Shown in pieces: positions 1 to 10,779 of a stretch of 64,000 nucleotides of DNA; position 1 is the stretch's first letter; each line of letters begins with the position of its first letter. This stretch comes from Trichuris trichiura (Eukaryota > Nematoda > Enoplea > Trichinellida > Trichuridae), in assembly GCA_037903355.1 (NCBI GenBank), contig JBAJFE010000027.1, forward strand, positions 248,001 through 312,000, read 5' to 3'. The position numbers and the translations under genes were made by a program. The notes beneath the pieces were generated by a model. The model ran no database searches. It was not told the DNA's origin and saw only the letters and a program-made list of their open reading frames with translations.

Positions 1-48
1 GCATGTTTAATTTGCGCGTTGAAGTTAACGTGTTTTCGAGGAGTTCAG

Positions 49-3000
49 GGAATAATAGTGGCAGAGTTACTTTGTGGGATTTGGAGAATTGCCACGATAT
101 ATGGATGACTCCGTTCAGCAGTGGTCTGATGGTCACTTCGCTGCAGTTCGACTACGACAGCATCATTTTGCTTAGCGGTTCAGCTGACGGCTTAGTGCGC
201 ATCCTTTCTATGGCCAACGGCATGACGCTGAAAACTTACGAAGTACGTGTTCTGGTGGCATAGAGTAGCGCAGATGGCATAACAGTACGAGCTGTGCGTT
301 GTAGGGCCACTCACATCCAGTCACATGCCTGCGAATCTTTTCTGACCGGTCCGTAGTGATTTCGTTGGATTCGTTTGGCCATGTCATCTTATGGAGTACG
401 GATGATACGGAAGATTGTAGCTACGAAGCGTTCAGCCTTAGTGACGTGGGCAACCTGCTTGAATTCCTTGATGATTGCAACGTACTCGTTACGGTCAAAG
501 GCAACGAAAAAGAGTAAGCGATTCAAAAAATGTCCATTATTTTTTCGGGTCTAGTATGTTTCGCGGGCGCCGGAAGTGTAGCCGGCTTCTTCAAAGCGTT
601 ATCTGCGAATCTACGGCGTAATAAATGGTTGTTATCGGCGCAACAGGACGGACGTTATCGTCAGGTTTAGTGAAAGGATGGAATTTAGCAGATGTGCATG
701 CATTCAAGTTACGGGAAACACAATGGGGCCTGCAGGTGTTCAAGCTGAGACGTCGTCTAGGAATTCGTGAAAAACATCGCAGGTCAACTTTCCGAGCTGA
801 GGCGTGCCTTGGTAGACAGGGTAAATCTCATTCTGCATTATGTCTGTCCGGGATCTAGTGACAACTTGCCATCGACAAGTGGAGGCACCGTAACGAGGCA
901 TTGACGCCTTCTGCCTGATTAGGTACACCCGAGTGAACCCGTCGGATGCGCCTCCAGCGAAATCGACGCGTCGCCTTCGTCAGGTTGAGCGCCTGCGTTA
1001 GCAGTACGTATGCTTTTTCCCTTTTTGCGTTACTCATTGCTCGCTTGTTCAGTGATCGCTAAATAACGTTACTTTGTGCTATGCTTCTTGTCGTTTGCGC
1101 CACGGTCAAAACTGCAAAACCCAACAGCAGCAACGAACACGCGTAATGTTAAGGTTTAGGCTTAGGCTTAGTCTTAGGCTTAGGCTTAGGGTTAGGTTTA
1201 GGCTTAGGCTTAGGCTTAGGCTTAGGCTTAGGCTTAGGTTTAGGTTTAGGCTTAGGCTTAGGCTTAGGCTTAGGCTTAGGCTTAGGCAGGACAGGATGGC
1301 CGGCAGGGTTATAGGACCCACTTGGAAACAATTACCAGAACGGCCAACTGTTTCCAGATGTGCAGCGTTCCTTCGCTGATACGCATTGCTCGCGTGTGTA
1401 CACAGTGAACAATAGCTTAGGTCACCCATTGTTCAGGTGACGTAGTAATGATCACGTGACCGCCTTTGAAGTTGCCGCCTCTACGTCTGGCGCCAGCGAA
1501 ACATACAAGACCCATTTTTTCTTTTAAGTGCTGTTTATGGTAACGATTTTTTAGCTGTGAATTAAGTTGCACTGTAAGCTTGAAACCGAGGCAACCTGTG
1601 TTCGTGCCTCAATTATGTAGCTTCTTGTATGTGTGACTTTAAGGGAATGCTGCCACTGCTGCCATATCGCGTAGTCTAGAATGCTTTTAAACATGATTTG
1701 AACTTTGTTATACGTCAAGGTGACATTATTTTGCCTTTTTGGTGAATTTTCATGAAGAACCAGCGCTGTCTGTTTAATGATTTGGCAAAATTTGCTGACT
1801 GAATAATCGTCCCCAGTTGTTTTTGAATTTTTTTCAGAATTAAATTTCTTATTTATGTAGATAACAAGAATTGACGCGTTTGTATTACTGACCCCATTTT
1901 TAATGTCATTAGTAACTTAAAAATTTTTTTTTCTTCAAAGTTACCGGAGAGCGATTAGAGAACGTTCCTAAACTTGGGAATGCCAAAGTTATTTGCAAGA
2001 TTAATTCTATAAAAAGAAAGTTCGTTGCCTCATGTGCCAACGGTTCAGTAAGCCATTCGCAGGCTGATTATTCATCTCAATTGTTGTTCCTTTTCGCGTA
2101 TTCATTAACACTGTACTATGCATTCAGGTTGAAAGTATTGAGCATGGTAGGAAGGGAAGAGGCTTGGGTAACCAAAGCAAGATTGCAACACAATGATGAC
2201 ATCACATGTATGTGCGTTTCCGCAGACCAGCAAATGTTAGTTACTGGCTCAAAGGATTTATGTTTAAAATTATGGTCAATTAAGCTTGGCTGCTTGACTC
2301 AGGTAGGTGTAGAAGAATGATCATTTTTCGCATCTTTACAAGTTCTATTCAAGGTAATGACTGAGCATCAAGAGCCAGTGAAGTTTTGTGCTGTCAATGT
2401 CGATGGCTCAATGGTGGTTTCAGCTTCGAAAAGCGAGGTCCTTTCGTGGAATGTATGCAGTGGTCAAAAATTGTGTTCGTTTGAAGCACATAAAGATCCC
2501 GTTTCTTCTTTGGTCGTTAGTGAAGATGGGAAAGTTGCGTTGTCCAGTAAGCCTAGGCACGATTTTCTTTTTCAAAGTGTGAATTTTCCAGGCGACGAAG
2601 GTGGTTGGCTTTACGCTTGGCATACTGTTGTTGGCAGCAGCATAGCTTGCTTTAACGCTCACCTTCCAGTGATGTCGATTTTAACCTCGCCAGACTGTCG
2701 TCGCATACTACTTACATTGAAGCACTGCTCCCATATAGCATGTTTGTGCCTTCATAATATCCCTTTTCTTGGAGATATTGCCATTGATACATTCTCGCGG
2801 CAGACAGATGGTGTTAGATCACTGAGTACTTAGGAAGATGGACGCTTTGACGAGCTTTTTGACACTTTTCTTTCAGGCACGTCTGAGAGTGCTCTTATCG
2901 CCTCCAGCTTTAATGAAGGCAGCAGTCCTAACAATGTAGACTCTGCCCAAAGCCCAAAAAAGCATTCATCCTCCAGTGTTGAACCCGTATCAAGGGATGC

Positions 3001-3274
3001 ACCCGGGAGACGATCCCGCCCAGGAACGGCATCAAACAGTTTCAGACAGAGCCGTAGTTCGTTGCGCCTTTTCGATAAGCTCAAACGGAATCAGAGCCAA
3101 TTTTTTAACATGACTTCATCAGTAAGAAGCAGCTGCCGCGGAGAATTGATTCCTACGGCAATGCTGGCTTCTCAAAGCGTATGTGGTGCTGTAACGATGT
3201 CACATAGCTCAGGAAGTGATAAAGCCATCATCAAACCTCCACGGCACATGACCAGAGTTTGCTCTTTGCTTTGA
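49..3274 (+). CDS. WD40-repeat protein, 3' part of gene (multi-exon, incomplete at window edge)
   Basis: Likely exons: about 49-242, 305-513, (unresolved exon or exons), 1941-2047, 2128-2302, 2354-2546, 2592-2810, 2877-3274. The translated exons show repeated WD40 blades: GRVTLWDLENC, SADGLVRILS, SFGHVILWSTDD, DLCLKLWSIKLG and GGWLYAWHT, each preceded by the usual hydrophobic and GH/HxxPV strands. The last three exons sum to 810 nt and join in frame. The C-terminal 130 residues are Ser/Arg-rich and probably disordered; the protein ends in VCSLL, which fits a CaaX prenylation box of the geranylgeranyl type. The layout recalls the WD40 half of NACHT-WD proteins (NWD1/2), but no NACHT part is visible, so this is only a suggestion. 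Odd points: the 1.4-kb intron after 513 is full of repeats, and joining 2047 to 2128 with the obvious GT-AG sites leaves the frame off by one, so an alternative splice, an assembly error or a lesion is possible. Confidence 0.72.
514..1940 (+). other. Large repeat-filled intron of the WD40 gene
   Basis: This stretch between WD40 exons holds the TTAGGC array and a relic sequence around 1,288-1,500 that matches the 5' non-coding part of the 5-kb hAT elements (shared ACAGGA-GGCCGGCA and TTGAAGTTGCCGCC blocks). The exon phases on either side (phase 2 at 513, phase 1 needed at 1941) mean at least one further small exon should lie here; I could not find it with confidence. Confidence 0.6.
1148..1287 (+). 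repeat. Interstitial telomere-type TTAGGC array
   Basis: About 23 tandem hexamers, mostly TTAGGC with some TTAGGG, TTAGTC and TTTAGG variants, run for about 140 bp. TTAGGC is the nematode telomeric unit. The array lies inside a gene intron and is followed directly by CAGGACAGGATGGCCGGCAG, nearly identical to the sequence that follows a short TTAGGC stretch inside the hAT elements at 29.1, 54.9 and 60.4 kb. It is therefore better explained as expansion inside an old transposon than as a fused chromosome end. The Lys-Pro and Leu-Ser rich reading frames across it are artefacts of the repeat. Confidence 0.95.
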
Positions 3275-3845
3275 TCTTCTTTGATGCGTTACTTGGAATT
3301 TACTTCCTACCCTGAGTATTAATAAATTTGCCTTCCATCGTTTCTCTGGAACTAGCTGTAAACACTATGTGAAGTTCTTCTAAACTTTCGAAAATGTTTC
3401 TGTTAGACATGTTGCGGTCGACTATGCTAACGAAGTAACTCACTGTAGTTGGCTGAAAGACTTTTTTGAAGTAGAGTAAAGAACTGTCTACAGGCAAGCG
3501 TTAGAATATAAGAAGCCAAAGGTAAAAAAAAGGAGGATCGTTGCAAGCGCTAAATTATTAGGTATCGTCCCAATGACTGGCAAGCATTCAACGGCAATCA
3601 CTACAAGCATTTGCCGGTTGACACCACGGAACTTTCGACCAAGCGAACAGCCCTCTGGTTCTTACCGTAGTCTACTTTGAGGAAGAGAGGTTAATCTGGT
3701 AGTCATTTCTATATATCTTTGGGAACGTAGTTTCCTTTGGTAACAGGACTTAAGTTCCATTATCTTGTATCTTACGGCGTTGTCCATTTGAGAGTGAAGT
3801 CAATGAGCTTTCTGTATTGATTCTGTCCCTCTATCTGCACATCAG

Positions 3846-3919
3846 GGAAATGAAGTAGCTGTCTAAGTGACCTTACCGTGCCAACCGGGTATGGTCACCT
3901 AGACAGCTACGTCATTTCC
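3846..3919. repeat. Long-stem hairpin, pre-miRNA sized
   Basis: The left arm (3,846-3,872, containing GTAGCTGTCTAAGTGACC) pairs with the right arm (3,893-3,919, containing GGTCACCTAGACAGCTAC). The stem is about 27 bp with two mismatches and the loop about 20 nt. The size and shape fit a microRNA precursor, but a tiny palindromic transposon would look the same. No gene surrounds it. Confidence 0.7.
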
Positions 3920-4917
3920 AATAAAACGTTTACGCCGCATCACTTTCATTCGTTCAACGGGCTGTCTCCGTCACCGCATTTTAACTCAGTTTTTCGGTAC
4001 CATGTGCAAGGGAACGTCCAGCAGCTACGATAAGGCTGAATAAAAACAACTTGTATTGAATTCCTCTTTGGCTGCAGGTTATGCCTCTGGTAGAAACTGG
4101 CCTGGACGATTAAAAACTGGAGGGCCAAAAGTCAAAATTTCCTGTTCTATTGGACGGCGAACGGCACCGTGATTTGTCATACAGGCAGTAAGCTTTGGAT
4201 GTGTAGGTTGTCCTTTGCGTGACAGTTCTCAAGCCGACGAGTACATGTATTACTTTTAAATCTCTGCTGCAAATACAAGCCCTTGATAATGGCATAGATT
4301 TTAGAATTGATTGCTTGGCCCCGCTTGATGTCTTCGAAGAGACCAAAATGTCCGGAAAAAACCTGCACTAAGAATCGGATTACGGACCATTAGTTATGTC
4401 AGTAGGCGTCCAACCCCAAAATCAGTGGTGAATTTGCAGCTGCCAAAAGTACTGATCAGAGATGACTTTGTATCCGTGACTGCACCGCCACAACACTTAA
4501 TTAACTAAAAAAACTGTTGGAATATAGCCGCCGAACACACGTCAACATGAGTGACTCACAGCGGAGGAAGTTAACCACCCACGCACGGGCAATTTGCCAG
4601 ATGCAGATAAGACGTCTACGCCGATAAGAACGACGCTTGCTCTTTTCTGCTCTGCGCTCTCATTCTGTTCGCTTGTGCTCGTCCTGATAAGCTGCTTGTT
4701 ACGCGTTACGCTGTTTTTCATCATTAAACTGTCTTTGCTTCGCGCTTGCTCTGCGTGCTAGACTGGAACACGTCTCATTTTTCCAACAAAAACCATGCTT
4801 GATATTTTGTGCTGCGTTAAAAAGGGTTGGCGGATGGTTGAAACTGCCGAACGTTCTACCGCCTGGAGCACCCGGCGTGTCAATTTTCCTAAAAAAATGT
4901 ATGGGATTCGTATTGTA

Positions 4918-5187
4918 AACATGTTGTCGTGCGACCAGAGGGCCGCCGAGCGCCCCGCGGTCGCTGACCAAAACAGCGAATGGAGACTGTCCGCGGGTCA
5001 CACGTGATAGCCACGATGCCTGACCTGCTACTGGATGTGATCTAACCCAGCCACGACGAGAGGATTACATAAGGACGGGACGAACGACTGTGACTGTTTT
5101 CCTCCTTGGTTTGTCGTTCGCGAACGTTCCGGTTGAATAAAATGAGGGTTTAGCTCTCTTGTTCTGTCGGTTCAACCCGCGCTACAG
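4918..5187 (+). repeat. Possible solo LTR of a retrotransposon
   Basis: The stretch starts near TGTTGTCGTG, is GC-rich, and ends with TTGAATAAAATGAGGG followed by a GCTACA terminus, the layout of an LTR 3' half (polyadenylation signal, R-U5, CA end). I see no second copy in the window and no clear target duplication, so this is tentative. Confidence 0.25.
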
Positions 5188-5505
5188 TTTGCCAACAACA
5201 GGCTCACTGGCCGAACTTCTGATGAATATATTGTGCCAGAGATGCCAGCACCAGCGTCCTAGTGAGCTCGGGGTGAAATCCGTCCATGGGAGCGCAGGCC
5301 AAAGAGCGACATAGGGTCTTGGACTCGACAGCGATGAGAAAGCACGACCTCTGGATTGGCATGAGGACCTGACATAGACGGCCCACCAGTCAGGATCAGG
5401 ATTACGGCCAGTCCCGTGGCCTGCTTTCCAGTAAACAGATTAGGCGATGGCTGAAGAGCCTGCAGTCCGTGGGAACGCACAGGACAAAGGTCGGGGAAGG
5501 CTATA

Positions 5506-6806
5506 CGAGGGTTGTTCGAAAGTTCCCGGAAAAAATAAATAAAAATTTTGTTTGCAGTGATACCAAACTTATTTCCCAACGTATCTTCCGTCAACCTCTA
5601 AGCACTTCTGCAGACGCTGTCTCGACTTCCGCAGACCTTCCTTGTGGAATCCTGGGGGCTGTGTATTGCACCAAGTCGAGAAGGCCCGTTTCGCGTCATC
5701 CATTGAGTTGAACAGCATACCTTTTAAACGTTTTTTTAACTTTGGGAAGAGGAAAAAGTATGACAGGGCAAGATCTGAACTGTAAGGCGGGCGTGGAATG
5801 ACTTCCCCCCGAAACTCACGAAGAACAGTCCTCACAGTCCTTGACTAACCAGCTGGCGCGTTATCGTGATGGAAAAGGACACTGAGATGCAACTTGTCAC
5901 GCCGTTTTCTTGCCGGCGCGGTCTTTAATTTTTGCAATACTGCTTTGTAACAACTTGCCGTGACTGTTCGCTCTCCATCGAGGACGTCAGTCAGAATTAC
6001 TCCTTCCGAGTCCCAGAATATGGTCGCCATAAGCTTTCTAGCCAACTGCTCCGCTCTGAACTTGACCGGACCTGCTGACCCCTTCGGTAACCAGTGCGTG
6101 GATTGGATCTTGCTCTCAGGGTCATATTGGTAGATCTACGTTTCATCTCCCGTGACGATATGGTCAAAAAACCTGGTCTCATTTGCTTCAATCTTCGTGA
6201 AAAGCTCCCGAGAAAGGTTAACGTGTCGAATCACCTGTTCTTCGCTCAACACTTTCGGGACCCACCGAGCTGAGAGCTTCTTCAGACCAAGGGTTTCATG
6301 CAGTATTTCAAATGCTGAAGAGAAGGTGATTCCATCAACTCTATCAATTCTCCTGACGGTAATTCTGCAATCTTCTTCCATTAGATCCCGAACAAGGGCC
6401 ACGGTTACTTCGCTCGTTGCGGTTGATGCTGTTCACGCTCCCCGGTCCTCTTCGATGGCTTCTCTACCGTTCTTGAAACGCCTTATCCACTCATAGACAA
6501 CCGATTTAGATGGTGCACTACTTCCGTAAACCTGCTGCAAAGACTGAATAATCATCTTCTGCTGCAAACCAAGCTTGGACAGAAACTTAATGTTAGCTCT
6601 GACCTAAGAAACAAAGATTTTCCATGTCACGAGAAAAATGATTACCTTAGGAGCAGTTCGTACCACACTGGCGCAGCGTCAGATAAGGCTACCTCTCCGT
6701 ACAAGTCTGAAGATAACGGAGATGAGATTACACATGTTTTAACCCATCGGTTGACGTCCTGTTAGACATTGAACCGTCTTTCCGGAAACTTTTCGAACAT
6801 TCCTCA
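5506..6806 (-). mobile_element. mariner transposon, inactivated
   Basis: A 1.3-kb element flanked by TA (5,504-5,505 and 6,807-6,808). The ends are inverted: the left reads CGAGGGTTGTTCGAAAG and the right, read on the other strand, TGAGGAATGTTCGAAAAG. The minus strand encodes pieces of a mariner (SETMAR-like) transposase in several frames: VTGDET and FHHDNAP carry the first and second catalytic aspartates, and PPYSSDLALSYFFLFPKLK is the C-terminal signature in which the expected third Asp (SDY) is replaced by Tyr. Stops and frameshifts between the pieces, plus the lost Asp, make it dead. Confidence 0.93.
5569..6402 (-). pseudogene. mariner transposase remnant
   Basis: Three blocks of homology are readable on the minus strand: an N-terminal helix-turn-helix and linker part (6,402-6,136; LMEEDCRITVRRIDRVDG), a central catalytic part (6,045-5,845) and the C-terminal part (5,835-5,569). 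They are in different frames. Length and order match a normal transposase of about 340 residues, so the element is near full length but inactivated by indels and by loss of the third catalytic Asp. Confidence 0.9.
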
Positions 6807-6984
6807 TATGTACGCGTCGAGTCTGGGCTCAGAAAGTTCAGCCTATCGTCACCAGTTGTGCGCTTGATTTATCGCTTTTACTTTGCAATAAACCTTTGTT
6901 ATACGCGAGTCTTCATGGTCCCCCAAACCACATATATCTTGGAGTTGGTGCAGGGGCATACATTGCAGGTTGAGATACAGCGTT

Positions 6985-7480
6985 TCAAATGTGGGAGAAG
7001 CTCAAAAAACAGTATGCAAAGTCTAGCTTTGGCAGTCAGCTAAACCTAAGACGAAAGCTGTATGGTAAACGCTTTACGTTAGGAACAATGCAGGTGCACA
7101 TCAACTCCATGCTGGAGGTAGTTGAACTGCTACGTGGAGCCGGTACGGTAACAAATACCTATGAATGAGTTGCCGTTTTGTTATGCAATCTTCTGGAAGC
7201 ATACTCAGAACTAGTTACCTCTCTTGAAGGGATGACGATGCGGATCTGACGGTCGAGTATATTACTGACAAAATGCTGCACGATTACCAGCGACGTTTGG
7301 AGAATTGTAGGAGCTAGGACAATGGATTCGCATTTCACATGCCGTCAAGAAATAGTAGGCAAGTAATAAAAATGGAGCGCAGGTTAGTCACAACGGAAAG
7401 AGGACTGCGAATGTTTCTTTTGAAAAATTGAAGGCATTTGAAAGCGGACTGTAGAGCTTCCTAAAAACGCAAGCAGACGG
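6985..7480 (+). pseudogene. Ty1/copia gag relic
   Basis: Translation across small gaps gives KQYAKSSFGSQLNLRRKLY, then LGTMQVHINSMLEVVELLRG and LCNLLEAYSELVTSLEGM, the characteristic gag order of copia elements (UBN2/DUF4219 type). In-frame stops interrupt it. No LTR or pol part was found next to it, so this is an isolated old fragment, separate from the copia element at 25-36 kb. Confidence 0.75.
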
Positions 7481-7680
7481 AAAATTAGCTCGCGATGAGA
7501 AAAGCTCTGCTGTGGCAAAGCACGTTTCCTTCACAATGAAAGAAGGGGGTTATCCAGTAATGGTCAGTCGCTTATTAATTTAGGTGCGTAGAGCCATTTG
7601 CCCAAAGTTAACTCGTTTTCCAAAGCGCTGCGGTCGTATAAGCAGCTGATTCACTTGGCGGAAAGAACGTTGGTCTATAC

Positions 7681-7748
7681 CATAGTTTCTCAACCTTTTT
7701 TGCCCTAGGGCCCCCAAGGCCTTGTCAGGGCCCACGTTGAGAAACCCT
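7681..7748. mobile_element. 68-bp micro hAT element
   Basis: Terminal inverted repeats CATAGTTTCTCAACC and GTTGAGAAACCCT enclose only 68 bp in all. The 8-bp duplication GTCTATAC lies on both sides (7,673-7,680 and 7,749-7,756) and has the nnnTAnnn form of Buster-type hAT insertions. It is among the smallest hAT-type units one could expect to move; its right duplication also serves as the left flank of the next element. Confidence 0.85.
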
Positions 7749-7756
7749 GTCTATAC

Positions 7757-8218
7757 CAAGGGTGGGGAACCTTTTTGCTGCCGCGGGCCTTCCAGACGTT
7801 TATAAGACCATTCGCGGGCCGTACAGAATACTCAACCGAACAACATAGCCTGCTTTGTTTGCACCTATGTTCAAGTCACCCCTCGAATAAAGAGAGAAAG
7901 CGAGATTTCCCGTCGGTAGGCGGCCAATGGTCCACGCTACCAACGCGCACACTAGTGCTGCCTACTGCTTGCCCCTGAAGACTAACGACATCGGTTTGTC
8001 GACAGAGAGCCGAGAGCAAGGCAGACTTTCTAGCCAGCCTGATGTTCCCTGCTTGTTACGCAAGATTTATGTTATCACTAGGATTCACGTACAATACGTT
8101 TATCTCATTTTCAAAAAGTAAGCTGCCGCAGTCACATTTCACTGAACCTCGCGTCCATGTGCGGATGTCTCAGCGGGTGGAAGGGAATGCTTCGCGGGCC
8201 AGACGTTCTCCACCCCTG
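7757..8218. mobile_element. Non-autonomous hAT element (GGGTGGGGAAC family)
   Basis: The 462-bp element runs from CAAGGGTGGGGAACC to GTTCTCCACCCCTG. The flanking octamers are GTCTATAC on the left and ATCTATAC on the right, identical at 7 of 8 positions. A relative with the same ends lies at 38,979-39,458 and a truncated one near 62.26-62.56 kb. It has no transposase-coding part. Confidence 0.88.
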
Positions 8219-8296
8219 ATCTATACAGATGGTTTAGGAGAAGGATGCTTGCGCTGTAAACTATCTGGTGGTAGAGCGCAACTGATCCATCTAAAG

Positions 8297-9828
8297 CATA
8301 GGTTCTCAAACTTTTTGCTCCGTCGCCCCCCTGTGAACGTTCCTGACCGCTACTGCCCCCCAATTCTGATTGGTCAATTTTGAGCACGCTGATTGGCTGG
8401 AAGGTTAGACGTGGCATAGCCGGGAGGTTAGTAGGTTCTCAAACATTTCCCTCCGTCGCTCCTGATGGGAAAAGTTTTGCAAAACCGCTACTCGTGAAAC
8501 CGCTTCCTTGCACTGTGTCATTACTCAGAGGTATCCTTCCGATTATTTTAGTTGGTGACATGTGCAGTACAGTCTGGATAACTTCGCTAATCACGGGAAG
8601 CAACAGTGTTTCCCCAATGTTATGTGGCTTTCCAAATTTTGCAATCAGTAATGAAATGGTATAAGACGCACGCTGGCCATCTTTATCTTTTTCTAGTGCC
8701 GATGGCAACATACGTGGCAATATGTTCCTTGTGCAAAATTTCTGGCGAAGCGACTGAAAGTAGCTGATGTTCTTGTCACGCATATCTGGATGTACTCTAT
8801 TAATGTGGTCTTGTAGCCTCGATGGCTACACAGATTCGTTCGAAAACACTACCACAAATCAAACACAGAGGTAGCTATTTATTCGCAGGTGATTGTGTAA
8901 AAGCATACCTCGAATAGTCTGAGCTGTACTGCCTGCGTTTCTTTCATACTTCCGTCATTGAAAGAAGGCCACGAAATGATGGTTCTTGTCGTTGCTGTAT
9001 TAGACGGCTGAGAAGTTGCGGCAACGATTCCGTTTATTTGCAGTAAACGGCAAGAACAAGAAACAAATATGTATGTATATTCACGAGTATGTCTTGTACA
9101 AAGGTAAAATACCGTAAAATGTTGGCGGAACACGGCACACGGAACAGAAACAAAAATCCTCTGATGACGAAACAGGAACACGGAAGAACCCAAGCGGGAA
9201 GACTCACAGAAAGACTCTGCGCCCAGAAAGTATTAGCTTAAACACAAGGATAAACGAGTAAGGTGACCACCAGAGTGCGAAAGGAATTTAGCTGACAGCT
9301 TGCCGCACCGGATCTTTTTTAACTCGTCTCCGCCAGAATTGGGGGAGGCACTTTCAGAGGAAGTCAAGTGAGGATTAAGAGCGCAATGGAACAATGGAAC
9401 AGTGGACGTGAAGGAATGAAACAGCTGTGCACAGCTGTGCTGGCACGCGAAACACAATGGGCATACACATTTTGTGTAAGCCTAGGCAAGGGCAGAATAG
9501 GATGAACTGTAAGCAATCTCCACTTGACCTTCTTTGAACTTACCGTCTCCACTTTTGGCAGAGTTGAGCCATGAAAAACGCCGTTGTTCAATTGCGCCCT
9601 CCATCCCCACTTGACCTTCTTTAAAATCCCCGCCTCCGCTTCCGGCGAGAACGAGTTAAGAAAGGCCCTTCTTACGCCGGTTTTTCTGGCAGCCTTTTTG
9701 CGCTAGAGACAATTCTGCCAGAATTCCTCGTATGTGATTCTCAACGCCCCCGCATGGGTTTCCCACCGCCCCCCTGTGCTCTCTCATCGCACTCCAGGGG
9801 GCGATATCGCCCACTTTGAGAACCTAGG
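8297..9828 (-). mobile_element. hAT element, deletion derivative (GGTTCTCAAAC family)
   Basis: The 1.53-kb element begins CATAGGTTCTCAAAC and ends CTTTGAGAACCTAGG, with perfect 8-bp duplication ATCTAAAG at 8,289-8,296 and 9,829-9,836. The minus strand (8,785-8,439) encodes the N-terminal part of a ZBED/Buster transposase (YFQSLRQKF, SLLIAKFGKPHNIGE, VISEVIQTVL, SNDTVQ). The catalytic middle and the C-terminus are missing, so it can only move in trans. The right third contains the CACTTGACCTTCTTT module shared with other elements. Confidence 0.92.
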
Positions 9829-9891
9829 ATCTAAAGAATGTTATAGATGTACAGCCGGGTAGGCAACTTGGGAGAACAGACAGTCTGCATG

Positions 9892-10341
9892 TCACGACGG
9901 TGAGCAGGTGAAGTTGGTAAGTAAATATGTTTGACGCAGCAGAGTGAGCATTTCTTGCCGCAACTTACGTAGTTGGCTTGACCTACCGGCTAACTTCTTT
10001 CCTGTAACCGTGTTCAGAATGTCCAGGTCGTCTGCTGTTCGTACCAAGTCATCAAAGCCAGCAGTACGCGCTGCCTTCGGAATCAGTTGAATGCTGGCCG
10101 GTATCCGGTGTAAGAACAGCTGACGGAAAAATGTACTCCCATTGTCGACTGTCCCTGCACCTGCGCGGCGCATTTCACGCAGCAAACACGTCGAACGTTT
10201 GCCGTCCATCAGGGATCCATTCGTCAAAGGGTGAAAACACACTTCTCCCGTCATCGTAAACCTATCCAACAGATTCTGCCTGAGGCAATCATATGGGAAA
10301 TCACCACGTTGTTCATGAAGATTTCCCATTTCATCAGCCAC
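9892..10341 (-). pseudogene. Ty3/gypsy gag-like relic
   Basis: A 149-codon open frame. Its motifs FPYDCLRQNLLDRF, CLLREMRR, FFRQLFLHRIPASIQ and DDLVRTADDLDI follow the order of the gag region of nematode and flatworm Ty3/gypsy elements (YxxLKxxLLxRF, LLxxMRxL, FxxLFLxRLPxxIR, DLxxLAxxAD). The frame is open, but no downstream zinc knuckle, protease or polymerase is present, because the hAT element ends just below at 9,828. It is probably the stump of an older retrotransposon cut by that insertion or by deletion. Confidence 0.72.
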
Positions 10342-10779
10342 GCTTCCATTAAGTGAAGCGAGAGTACGGTAGGATACCGTCGTGACATAGTAAACTTGCT
10401 AAGGATGATTTGCGTTTCGGCTCATCGGAACCAGTCTTCAAAATTACATTGCCAGATGGCTGGCAGCTTCAATGCCACAGCTGGCGACACACGTGTATCT
10501 CTGGTGTGTGGGATTTCCATTTCAGCACGGGTCGTCAATGTGATGGCACTCAACATGAGCTACTAAAAAAATTTACTCCATCTATGCAACTCCGAATACA
10601 ATACAAAAGTCAACGTAATTCGGTACGGCCAGTGAGTAGAATGGTCCGATTGTAAACTGCTACACCACAGCTTACGTCTTTAATTGTATGTTTTGCCTTC
10701 TGAATTAGCGTAGACACCTACAGTAAAGACATCTCCTGCTTATTCTTTTGCCATTCTGTTTTATGTTTGAGAGAAGTTT

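Larger units (their letters stand above)
3275..5503. other. Intergenic region without recognised gene
   Basis: No exon with a recognisable family was found on either strand between the WD40 gene stop and the mariner. The region contains a strong 74-bp hairpin (3,846-3,919) and a possible old LTR near 4,918-5,187, listed separately. Short open frames around 4.1-4.4 kb on the minus strand show no family motif that I can name. Confidence 0.5.

Noticed and set aside
1148..1287. Telomere-to-telomere fusion or chromosome end
   Set aside because: Units run in one direction only, the array lies within a gene intron, and its flank matches a transposon.
1074..1429. Arg-Leu, Lys-Pro and Leu-Ser rich open frames of up to 107 codons
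   Set aside because: They are translations of the TTAGGC array and have no other support.
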